Below are positions 51,838 to 59,294 of a stretch of 64,000 nt of DNA, piece by piece (the first letter of the stretch is position 1; every line of letters begins with the position of its first letter). The DNA is from SMBSF63 sp034003545 (GTDB lineage: Bacteria > Chloroflexota > Anaerolineae > Anaerolineales > Anaerolineaceae), in NCBI GenBank assembly GCA_964447155.1, contig CAYURM010000015.1:1-64000 (forward strand), given 5' to 3'. The notes beneath the pieces were generated by a model. That model made no database searches. It was not told where the DNA came from and worked only from the letters and a program-made list of their open reading frames with translations. The position numbers and the translations under genes were made by a program.

Positions 51838-52755
51838 ATGAATAAGGTAAACATTGGAAATTCCGGGTTCGAAGCTTCAGAAATAGCATTAGGCTGTATG
51901 CGCATCGCGACGATGAGCAATCAGGAAATTTCTACGTTGATCCACACCGCGCTTGACGAAGGGATTGATTTTTTTGACCACGCGGATATTTATGGAAACG
52001 GGCAATCGGAGGCGCGCTTTGCCGAAGCCCTGCAGTTGACCTCGAGCCAGCGGGAAAAGATGTTCCTGCAGAGCAAGTGCGGCATTCGTCAGGGCTATTT
52101 TGATTTTTCAAAAGCCCATATCCTCGAGGCCGTGGATGGCAGCCTGAAACGCCTGCAGACGGATTATCTGGATGTTTTGCTGCTGCACCGGCCGGATGCC
52201 CTGGTCGAACCGGAGGAGGTGGCGGAAGCCTTCACGATCCTGCAAGACAGCGGCAAGGTGCGCTATTTTGGCGTCAGCAATCAAAACCCGATGCAGATTG
52301 AACTGCTGACCAAATTTGTACAACAACCCATCCTGCTCAATCAGCTTCAACTGAGTATTACCAATACCGGAATGATCGACGCGGGGTTGAACGTTAATAT
52401 GGAAATCGACGCGTCGATCGACCGGGATGGCAGCATTCTCGATTATTGCCGCCTGAAAGAAATCACGATCCAGCCCTGGTCTCCCTTCCAGTACGGCTTT
52501 TTTGAAGGAGTCTTCCTGGATAATGAAAAGTTCCCTGAGCTGAATCAAAAGATTGATGAGATTGCTTCCTCCAGAGGCGTGAAAAACACGGCGATTGTGG
52601 TTGCCTGGTTACTGCGGCACCCGGCGCACATGCAGCCCATCGTGGGCACAACCAATGCGGGCCGCGTCAGGGATATCTGCAAGGTCTCCGATGTGCACCT
52701 GACCCGCGAGGAATGGTACGAAATTTACCTGGCTGCGGGGAATGAACTGCCCTGA
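51838..52755 (+). CDS. Aldo/keto reductase
   Basis: The 305-residue NADPH-dependent oxidoreductase has the catalytic Asp and Tyr in FFDHADIYGNGQSEARFAEAL-like sequence near residue 43, Lys in FLQSKCGIR near 77 and His in VLLLHRPD near 112. It is closest in pattern to the YdhF group. The cofactor motif near the C-terminus (IVGTTNAGRVRDI) is present. It follows the glycerate kinase gene by 12 bases and is probably cotranscribed with it. The physiological substrate is not known. Confidence 0.93.
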   Translation: MNKVNIGNSGFEASEIALGCMRIATMSNQEISTLIHTALDEGIDFFDHADIYGNGQSEARFAEALQLTSSQREKMFLQSKCGIRQGYFDFSKAHILEAVDGSLKRLQTDYLDVLLLHRPDALVEPEEVAEAFTILQDSGKVRYFGVSNQNPMQIELLTKFVQQPILLNQLQLSITNTGMIDAGLNVNMEIDASIDRDGSILDYCRLKEITIQPWSPFQYGFFEGVFLDNEKFPELNQKIDEIASSRGVKNTAIVVAWLLRHPAHMQPIVGTTNAGRVRDICKVSDVHLTREEWYEIYLAAGNELP

Positions 52756-52862
52756 CCCCGCACGGACAGAACACCGGTTTTATGAACCAGCTTCTCACCC
52801 TCCACTCAACCTGGTCGGGGTGCAAGACAGAATGAACAATGTCCAGACCACAGCCAAACCTT

Positions 52863-52909
52863 TCTTCGCGTAGGGTACGTTCGCAGTTGAACGCACCAAA
52901 ATTCAACCC
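52863..52909. repeat. Dispersed repeat, copy 2
   Basis: On the minus strand it begins tgaattttggtgcgttcaac and matches 12605-12648 over about 44 bases with few differences. It could encode a short peptide, but no complete gene is seen. Confidence 0.55.
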
Positions 52910-52969
52910 GCGGTTTCGGGTTGGAGTTTCCCGGTTTTGCAGGGACTTCGTCCGCGGCTAACGCACACT

Positions 52970-53219
52970 CTGCGGGGGGAGCCTCCCGCAGGAAAGTCAG
53001 TTGTACGTAGACAATAACGCAAAATATATCCAGGCATGGATAAGTTAAAAATCCCCAACCTGCGGGAGGGAAAAACCAATTGGCAATTCTTCCCGCAGGT
53101 TGAACTTGACCTGACTTTCGCATGCTTGTGAAGATATTGGCTTTGTTACCTTTTCGCAGTGAACTTCCCTGCGGGAGGTTCCCGGCCATCCGTTGCCAAC
53201 CCACCCTCTGCGGGGAGTC
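52970..53219. repeat. Intergenic region with repeated CTGCGGG palindromes
   Basis: The CTGCGGG motif or its complement occurs about six times: hairpin 52970-52990, 11-bp pair 53057-53067 with 53091-53101, 53167-53178 and 53206-53219. A further pair gaaagtcag (52992-53000) and ctgactttc (53111-53119) encloses the middle. The 674-base gap 52756-53429 otherwise holds the leader of the ABC-F gene and no convincing gene. Confidence 0.6.
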
Positions 53220-53311
53220 TTTAGGGGTACTATAATGTGCCAATATCCCCCAGATGACCAATATTCAAGGATGAAGAATATGTTAAAATGGGTATAGATA
53301 AAGGAGATGAA

Positions 53312-53332
53312 ATGACAGACAACCGCCATTAA
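53312..53332 (+). CDS. Candidate six-residue leader peptide of the ABC-F gene
   Basis: ATG-ACA-GAC-AAC-CGC-CAT-TAA encodes MTDNRH. It has a strong AAAGGAGATGA ribosome binding site directly upstream. A TATAAT at 53231-53236 could be the promoter. It lies 48 bases before a terminator hairpin and about 100 bases before the ABC-F start. Genes for ribosome-protecting ABC-F proteins are often controlled by translation of such short ORFs, which sense antibiotic-stalled ribosomes. Whether this peptide is made is inferred from the ribosome binding site and position only. Its codons CCGCCAT can pair with ATGCGG at 53374-53379, next to the terminator stem. Confidence 0.5.
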   Translation: MTDNRH

Positions 53333-53380
53333 ACCACGTATTTTAAGGGAAACTTCCTCGTTTGTTTTGATTCATGCGGC

Positions 53381-53412
53381 CCGCGGGCGTTTGCCCCCGG
53401 TTTTTGGTTTTT
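53381..53412 (+). terminator. Terminator in the ABC-F leader (candidate attenuator)
   Basis: CCGCGGGC and GCCCCCGG form an 8-bp stem with one mismatch and a GTTT loop, followed by TTTTTGGTTTTT. It ends 17 bases before the ABC-F start, and the nearest upstream gene stops over 600 bases away, so it most likely regulates the ABC-F gene. Confidence 0.75.
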
Positions 53413-53429
53413 AAAAGGCAGGTTTGTGT

Positions 53430-55067
53430 ATGTTCACCGTACATCAGGTTTCAAAATCATTTGGTATCACGTCCGTTCTGGAGAACGTATCTTTCAGTTT
53501 GAACGGCGGCGAGCGGCTGGGGCTGGTGGGGGTGAATGGCACCGGCAAAACGACCTTGCTGCGGATCATGGCCGGGCAGGAGATGGCCGACTCGGGCAGT
53601 GTGCAGCGCACACCGTCTGACTTGCGCGTAGGGTATCTTTCCCAGGGCTTCACATGCCCGGAAGAGGAAACCGTGGGTGGTTTCAGTGACCGCATGCAGG
53701 GTGGTTTGCTGCGTTTGAGTGAGGAACTGGAGCACCTGGCTATTGAGCTGGCAGCGCAGCCGGATTCTCCATCTTTGCAGCGGGCCTATGACGATGCGCT
53801 GGCCCAGATCAACCTGACGGCCGAGTCTGGCTGGCGTGGGCCGGGCATCCTCGCCAGCCTGGGGCTGGGGGAGCTGGAGGCAGACATGCCGGTGGCGCAT
53901 CTCAGTGGCGGACAGAAAACCCGCCTGGCCCTGGCCGGCGTGCTGCTGGGCAATCCGCAGGTGCTGCTGCTGGACGAACCTACCAACCACCTCGACCTGG
54001 ATATGCTTACCTGGCTGGAAGACTGGCTGCTGGCATTTAAGGGCGGCGTGCTGATCGTTTCGCACGACCGTGCCTTCCTTGACCGGGTTGCTACGGGTAT
54101 CCTGAATTTGGACGAAGATACTCACAGGTTGACGGCCTATGCGGGCAATTATTCGGCTTATCTGGAACAAAAGGTGGGCGAGCAGGAAAAACAGTGGCAG
54201 GAATTCAGAGACCAGCAGGATGAGATTGTTCAGTTAAAAGGTGCAGCCGCTTCCGTGCGCCAGTTAACGAAAATGCGCAAGGGCGGCAAGGCGGACAGCG
54301 GTGATAAATTTGCCACCGGCTTTTTTAGTAATCGCACGCTGGGGACGATGCGCCGCGCCAAACACCTCGAAAAGCGGCTGGAACAGTTAACCGGTGAGAA
54401 CGCCATCGAAAAGCCACGCGCCGGCTGGCAGATGAAGCTGGAATTTGTCGATATTCCTGACAGTGGGCGGGACGTGCTGCGCCTGGAAGGGTTGAGCGTT
54501 GGCTATGATGGCACACCCCTGCTGAGGGAAATTGACCTGACGGTCCATCTGGGTCAGCGGATTGTGCTGGCTGGCTCAAACGGCACCGGCAAGACGACCC
54601 TGCTGCGCACGATTGCCGGGCGCATCCCCCCGCTGGCGGGGCGCGCGCGCCTGGGGGCGGGGGTGCAGTTGGGCTATATGACCCAGGAGCAGGAGGATCT
54701 CAACACCCAATGGACGCCCCTGCGCACGATTCAGGAGATCACCCGCGGGGGTGAGACCGAGGCGCGCACCTTCCTGCATCAGTTCCTGTTTGGCGGGGAT
54801 GATGTTTTTGTGCCGGTGGGATCGCTGTCCTACGGCGAGCGGGCGCGGTTGTCCCTGGCGCGGCTGGTGGCCCTGCGCTGCAATTTCCTGCTGCTGGATG
54901 AGCCAGTCAACCATCTCGATATCCCCTCGCGTACGCGCTTTGAGCAGGCGCTGGCCGCCTTTGACGGCACCGTGCTGGCCGTGGTGCATGACCGTTATTT
55001 CATTGAGGGCTTCGCCTCCGAGGTGTGGCGGGTGGAGGGGGACAGGGTGAAGAGGGGATGGAAGTAG
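53430..55067 (+). CDS. ABC-F family ATPase (ribosome-associated)
   Basis: The 545-residue soluble protein has two ABC domains and no membrane segments. Domain 1: Walker A GVNGTGKT (34-41), signature LSGGQKTRLA, Walker B LLLDEPTNHLDLD. Domain 2: Walker A GSNGTGKT near 385, signature LSYGERARLS, Walker B LLLDEPVNHLDI. The inter-domain linker (about 235-310) is charged and predicted helical, as in proteins that reach the peptidyl-transferase centre from the E site. Some ABC-F proteins protect ribosomes from antibiotics, others are housekeeping; sequence by eye does not separate them. The leader-peptide/terminator arrangement upstream favours a drug- or stall-responsive role. ATG 53430 follows AAAAGGCAGG. 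Confidence 0.93.
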   Translation: MFTVHQVSKSFGITSVLENVSFSLNGGERLGLVGVNGTGKTTLLRIMAGQEMADSGSVQRTPSDLRVGYLSQGFTCPEEETVGGFSDRMQGGLLRLSEELEHLAIELAAQPDSPSLQRAYDDALAQINLTAESGWRGPGILASLGLGELEADMPVAHLSGGQKTRLALAGVLLGNPQVLLLDEPTNHLDLDMLTWLEDWLLAFKGGVLIVSHDRAFLDRVATGILNLDEDTHRLTAYAGNYSAYLEQKVGEQEKQWQEFRDQQDEIVQLKGAAASVRQLTKMRKGGKADSGDKFATGFFSNRTLGTMRRAKHLEKRLEQLTGENAIEKPRAGWQMKLEFVDIPDSGRDVLRLEGLSVGYDGTPLLREIDLTVHLGQRIVLAGSNGTGKTTLLRTIAGRIPPLAGRARLGAGVQLGYMTQEQEDLNTQWTPLRTIQEITRGGETEARTFLHQFLFGGDDVFVPVGSLSYGERARLSLARLVALRCNFLLLDEPVNHLDIPSRTRFEQALAAFDGTVLAVVHDRYFIEGFASEVWRVEGDRVKRGWK

Positions 55068-55094
55068 GTTTCTGATAGAGGAGCAAGATTTCTC

Positions 55095-55148
55095 AGGAAG
55101 GACGGACCACGGTCCGTCCTTTCGGGCGCATGGCATGCGCCCCTACGG
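55095..55148. repeat. Double-hairpin repeat, family C copy 1
   Basis: Hairpin one is AGGACGGACC/GGTCCGTCCT (55099-55120). Hairpin two is gggcgcat/atgcgccc (55124-55142), followed by cctacgg. The same two-hairpin layout is at 60704-60757. It could also end ABC-F transcription. The gap 55068-55350 also has a TATAAT at 55291-55296, a possible serC -10. Confidence 0.65.
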
Positions 55149-55350
55149 TGGAGGGGATATATAACCTTGTCAGACAAGGATTGCGGGGCGGAGGCGTTTT
55201 TAATGTTAATTGGCTATATCATGTACTAATTTACAGCAAAATCCAGGTTATTTGTCATTTAAAATCCTTTCCTTTGCCTGACAAATTCACTATAATAAAT
55301 ATAGTTGAAAGTTTGCCCCCCATCTATTCATAGAAAAGGATAATCTTGAA

Positions 55351-56421
55351 ATGAGAAAGCATAATTTTAATGCAGGCCCTTCTATTCTCCCGCAAGTCAC
55401 ACTGGATAAAACAGCTGAGGCTGTCAAGGATTATAACGGCACGGGCATGTCGATTTTGGAAATTTCGCATCGCAGTCCGGATTTTCAGGCGATCATGGAT
55501 GAAACTGTGGCGTTGTTCAACGAGTTGCTGGATATTCCGGCAGGCTATCATGTGTTGTTCGTGGGCGGCGGCGCAAGCACGCAGTTCTTCCATATCCCCT
55601 ACAATCTTTTGGCAACCAAAGCCGCTTATTTGAACACCGGCGCCTGGTCGACCAAGGCGATCAAGGAAGCAAAACTGTTTGGTGAGGTTGAGGTTGTGGC
55701 TTCTTCGGAAGACAAGAGCTTCACTTATATCCCCAAGGATTACACTATCCCGACGGATGCGGATTATTTCTACATCACCACCAATAATACCGTGCGCGGC
55801 ACCGAGATCAAGACGGATCTCGATTCCCCGGTGCCTCTTGTGGCGGATATGTCTTCCGATATTTTCAGCCGACCGGTGGATGTTTCCAAGTACGGCTTGA
55901 TCTACGGCGGCGCACAGAAGAACCTGGCTCCGGCGGGGGTGACCTTTGTGATCGTTAAGGAAGATATTCTCGGCAAGGTGGACCGCCCGATGCCCTCGAT
56001 GGTGGACTACCGCACCCATATCAAGAAGGGTTCGATGTTCAATACCCCGCCGGTAGTGAATATCTTTGCGATGCTGCAAACCCTGAAGTGGCTCAAGAAT
56101 CTGGGCGGCGTGAAAGCGATCCAGAAGATGAATATTGAAAAAGCCACCATGCTGTATGACGAGATTGACCGCAATAAGTTCTTCCGCGGCACCGTGCTCA
56201 ATGCTGAAGACCGTTCATTGATGAATGCGACCTTCGTCATGGCGGATGAGTACACCGATCTGGCTGGAGATTTCCTGGCCCTGACCAAGGAGCGCAATAT
56301 GGTGGGCGTCAAGGGCCATCGTGATGTGGGCGGTTTCCGCGCCTCGTTGTATAATGCATTGCCCAGGGCCTGCGTAGAAGCGCTGGTTGAGGCCATGCGT
56401 GACTTTGAAGCGCAGCACTAG
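55351..56421 (+). CDS. serC: Phosphoserine aminotransferase
   Basis: It converts 3-phosphohydroxypyruvate and glutamate to phosphoserine, step two of serine synthesis; it is PLP-dependent. The 356-residue protein starts HNFNAGPSILPQVTLDK, has GGGASTQFFHIPYNLL near residue 71, and the PLP lysine at about K190 in IYGGAQKNLAPAG. Length is normal for the family. It is upstream of serA with a 25-base gap, a biosynthetic pair. A possible -10 TATAAT lies about 55 bases upstream. Confidence 0.97.
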   Translation: MRKHNFNAGPSILPQVTLDKTAEAVKDYNGTGMSILEISHRSPDFQAIMDETVALFNELLDIPAGYHVLFVGGGASTQFFHIPYNLLATKAAYLNTGAWSTKAIKEAKLFGEVEVVASSEDKSFTYIPKDYTIPTDADYFYITTNNTVRGTEIKTDLDSPVPLVADMSSDIFSRPVDVSKYGLIYGGAQKNLAPAGVTFVIVKEDILGKVDRPMPSMVDYRTHIKKGSMFNTPPVVNIFAMLQTLKWLKNLGGVKAIQKMNIEKATMLYDEIDRNKFFRGTVLNAEDRSLMNATFVMADEYTDLAGDFLALTKERNMVGVKGHRDVGGFRASLYNALPRACVEALVEAMRDFEAQH

Positions 56422-56446
56422 TCGGAAAGCAGAAAAGGAGATCGGA

Positions 56447-57373
56447 ATGACGAAAGTATTGGTGGCAACAGAAAAGCCGTTTGCAGCAGAAGCAGTGGAC
56501 AAGATCCGTAAAGTTGTTGAGTCTGCCGGCTATGAGCTTGCCCTATTGGAAAAATATACCGACAAGGCCCAGTTCCTGAGCGCAGTGGCTGACGCCGATG
56601 CGTTGATTGTGCGTTCGGATATTGTCGATCGTGAAGTCATTGAGGCAGCAAAAAATCTGAAGATCGTGGTGCGCGCCGGTGCAGGGTATAACAATCTGGA
56701 CCTGGAAGCGGCCAGTGAAAAGGGTATTGTGGAAGAAAATACCCCCGGCCAGAATTCTGATGCGGTTGCCGAACTGGCAATCGGGATGATGATCTATCTG
56801 GCGCGTGGTGGTTTCAATGGCAAGCCGGGTACCGAGTTGAAGGGCAAGAAGCTGGGGATTCACGGCTATGGCAACGTGGGAAGGCGGGTGGCGCAGATTG
56901 CCAAGGGGATGGGGATGGATGTGTATGTGTATGCCTATAAGCCATCCATTGAGGAGGAAGCCAGGAAACAGGGCGGGATTACCTGCCTTGAGTCGGTGGA
57001 AGACCTTTACCGCACCTGTAATTACATCTCCCTGAATATCCCGGCGAGAGCCGAAAATAAGCAGGCGATCAATTATGCTTTGCTTTCATTGATGCCCGAA
57101 CAGGCGGTACTGGTCAATACGGCGCGCGCCGAAGTGATCAACGAGGCGGATCTGCTGAAGGTTATGGCCGAGAAACCTGGTTTTTCCTACATTTCCGACA
57201 TTGCTCCCGACTGTGCGGCAGAGTTTGAGCCGTATGTCGGCCGGTATTTCTTCACCCCCAAGAAGATGGGCGCGCAAACCGTGGAAGCCAATGTGAATGC
57301 CGGGATTGCGGCTGCGGAACAGATTGTGGCTTTCTTTGAGAAAGGCGATATCACTTTCAAGGTGAATAAGTAG
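56447..57373 (+). CDS. serA: D-3-phosphoglycerate dehydrogenase, lysine-type short form
   Basis: It oxidises 3-phosphoglycerate to phosphohydroxypyruvate with NAD+, the first step of serine synthesis. The 308-residue protein has the NAD-binding motif LGIHGYGNVGRRVAQI near residue 140 and the substrate Arg in NTARAEVINEADL. The usual catalytic His is replaced: the motif reads TPKKMGAQTVEAN (Lys 272/273). The same replacement is known in Bacteroides-type and Entamoeba enzymes, so activity is expected. There is no C-terminal ACT domain, so feedback inhibition by serine is unlikely. AAAAGGAG precedes the start. A terminator follows. Confidence 0.93.
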   Translation: MTKVLVATEKPFAAEAVDKIRKVVESAGYELALLEKYTDKAQFLSAVADADALIVRSDIVDREVIEAAKNLKIVVRAGAGYNNLDLEAASEKGIVEENTPGQNSDAVAELAIGMMIYLARGGFNGKPGTELKGKKLGIHGYGNVGRRVAQIAKGMGMDVYVYAYKPSIEEEARKQGGITCLESVEDLYRTCNYISLNIPARAENKQAINYALLSLMPEQAVLVNTARAEVINEADLLKVMAEKPGFSYISDIAPDCAAEFEPYVGRYFFTPKKMGAQTVEANVNAGIAAAEQIVAFFEKGDITFKVNK

Positions 57374-57395
57374 ACCGAGCTGGATTTTTAATGCA

Positions 57396-57434
57396 ATCGA
57401 GGCTGTCCATAATTGGACAGCCTCGATTTTTTTG
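57396..57434 (+). terminator. Rho-independent terminator of serC-serA
   Basis: A 13-bp stem (57396-57408 with 57415-57427) is followed by seven T residues, 23 bases after the serA stop. Confidence 0.93.
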
Positions 57435-57500
57435 TAATGCTCGCAGGGGAGATGATGGCTGACAGAGTGAAGCAAGATCATCCCCACAACTTTTTTGACT

Positions 57501-57524
57501 GGCGAACCATGCCTCGCCACTACG
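57501..57524. repeat. Short palindrome, REP family B
   Basis: ggcgaaccatgcctcgccactacg resembles 2300-2317 in inverted orientation (gtagtggcgagg). It is the only recognised feature in 57435-57662. Confidence 0.55.
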
Positions 57525-57662
57525 ACTATTTGTCCGCTGGATGACGTCCCCGCCGCCGGAGAGGGAACGGTTATAGGGGGATTGCTGTAATCATACAGGC
57601 TGATGTCGCCGCGGGGATTGGTGCCGGAGAATAGTTAGTGGATCAGGATATTATTTACCCCG

Positions 57663-58310
57663 CTACTTTTTGAAAATATTCTTGACCAGCAGAAAGACGC
57701 CCAGGCCGATCAGCATCAACGGGGTAAGAATGCTGCCCAACTGGCTGATCCGCAACAGCATTTCAAAGAAGACTGCGCCAACCAGGAAGATGATCAGGCC
57801 GACGGTGACGACGGTCTTGCCGGAGCTGACCATTTCGAGGCGGTCTTTGCGTGCGCCATATAGCCACAGACCGGCGCCGATGGAGGTGGGGGCGAGCAGC
57901 GCCCAGGAATAGGCCCAGCTTGCCCAATGGCCGGTAACGCTTTGGTAGAGCAGCATCAGACCGAGGGTGGTGGTCATGCTGCCCAGGATGGCGAGGGGTT
58001 CGCCGTTGACTACTTTCTTCGAGAAGGCGAAGGATAATAGCAAGGCGCCGGGGGCGAGGATGAAGAAGGGCCAGATGAAACGCCCGATGCGGATGTTGAG
58101 CAGCTGCCCGGCAATGAAGATCACCCCAAAGGCGATCAACAACGTTCCCACGATCAGGTTGTTGCGGTTGATGCCGACTGACGGACGGGATTTGGCTGCT
58201 TGCTGTGCTTTGGGGGCAGGATCGCTTTCCCTTACCGGGGGGATGGCTTCTTCCCCAGAGGGGACTTCGCCGGGAGAGATATTGATTGGGGGTATTTCTT
58301 GTTCAGACAT
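57663..58310 (-). CDS. Membrane protein with LiaF/DUF5668-like helices
   Basis: The 215-residue protein has a proline-rich, charged cytoplasmic start (about residues 1-45) and then six hydrophobic segments in pairs. Segments such as LIVGTLLIAFGVIFIAGQLL and LTPLMLIGLGVFLLVKNI resemble the LiaI/LiaF-type transmembrane repeats found in envelope-stress proteins. Function is unknown. It is 76 bases downstream of the DUF2807 lipoprotein gene on the same strand; that pairing is common and suggests a shared envelope role. AAAGGAG is upstream of the start. Confidence 0.75.
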   Translation of the reverse strand: MSEQEIPPINISPGEVPSGEEAIPPVRESDPAPKAQQAAKSRPSVGINRNNLIVGTLLIAFGVIFIAGQLLNIRIGRFIWPFFILAPGALLLSFAFSKKVVNGEPLAILGSMTTTLGLMLLYQSVTGHWASWAYSWALLAPTSIGAGLWLYGARKDRLEMVSSGKTVVTVGLIIFLVGAVFFEMLLRISQLGSILTPLMLIGLGVFLLVKNIFKK

Positions 58311-58386
58311 GGATTACTCCTTTGTTTTTCTTTGTTCCTTTGGGTGAAACATCCTCTGATCTTGTAACCAGGAGAAGAGGAGATGT

Positions 58387-59124
58387 TTATTTTCTGCCGC
58401 GGCTCTGGATGTTACCGATACCGGAGATGCCCTGGCTGACGTGCGGGTTTCCCCAATATTCAACGCTGCCAGCGCCGCTGACTTCAATGTTCAGGCTGTC
58501 TTCGGCCCACACTTTCATATTACCTGCGCCGCTGAGGGATACGCTGGCGGTCTGGCTTTTTAACGCTGCTGCCTGATAATTCCCCAGTCCGCTGACCTGA
58601 ACCTCCTGTTCCTGCACTTCGCCGCCCAATTTACACTCGCCTGCACCGCTGTAAATCACGTTGAGGTGCTGGGCCTGCAAGTTGTCGATTTCGACATTGC
58701 CTGCACCACTCACATCGAGATCCAGCCGGGTGGTTTGCAGCTCATCCATCTGGATGTCGGCTGCCCCGGAAAGATCAATACGGTTCAGGTCCTTCACTTC
58801 GATATAAAAAGTGACCGGGCTGGTGGGAAGGATCGTGCTGCGCCAGCCTTTTTCATCATAACCGATACGCAGTGTTCCGCTGCGGACTTTGGTGGTGATG
58901 TGCGGCAGGATGTTATCTTCTGCTTCGATTTCCAGGGATTCATTATCGCCCTGGGTGATGATCAGCTTGCCAAAGCCTTCAACCTCAATCGCATCATAGC
59001 CGCTGACCTGACGGGTTTCTGTTGCCATGATGCCCGATCCACGGGTGACAGGCATGCCGCATGCGCTCAGAATAAATACAGATGCGATCAGGGTGAAGAT
59101 GACAGCAATTCGTTTGGTTTTCAT
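58387..59124 (-). CDS. DUF2807 (GIN-domain) lipoprotein
   Basis: The 245-residue protein has a signal peptide with lipobox FILSAC (Cys near residue 22). The mature part is a beta-helix of the DUF2807 type with many SGAGxxx turns: LSGAADIQMDEL, VSGAGNVEIDNL, YSGAGECKLGG, LSGAGNMKVW, VSGAGSVEYWG. Such proteins sit at the cell surface or outer face; their role is unknown, although the family was once called adhesin head. The start at 59124 follows AAGGAGTG and gives a clean signal peptide. The NBR1-like gene lies divergently 170 bases away. Confidence 0.88.
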   Translation of the reverse strand: MKTKRIAVIFTLIASVFILSACGMPVTRGSGIMATETRQVSGYDAIEVEGFGKLIITQGDNESLEIEAEDNILPHITTKVRSGTLRIGYDEKGWRSTILPTSPVTFYIEVKDLNRIDLSGAADIQMDELQTTRLDLDVSGAGNVEIDNLQAQHLNVIYSGAGECKLGGEVQEQEVQVSGLGNYQAAALKSQTASVSLSGAGNMKVWAEDSLNIEVSGAGSVEYWGNPHVSQGISGIGNIQSRGRK

Positions 59125-59294
59125 GGAAACACTCCTTATCATTAATGCAAATGCAACAATGTTTATGGTTTTTTCTTTCATTAGGGTATACGTCCTGGAT
59201 GAAAAAAAGTTGCAAAACAGGATTTGGACTGCCTGGGAACTTTCCCTGTACGGATATCGTCCTTAAAAAGAGAACCCTTGATAAGGAGAAAAAT

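Noticed and set aside
52806..53329. Two minus-strand frames of 94 and 151 codons in the gap before the ABC-F gene
   Set aside because: They run through palindromic repeats, have no domain or ribosome binding site, and overlap each other.
57240..57300. Loss of catalytic His in SerA as a sign of an inactive enzyme
   Set aside because: The lysine variant is a known functional subgroup, and the serC neighbour supports an active pathway.
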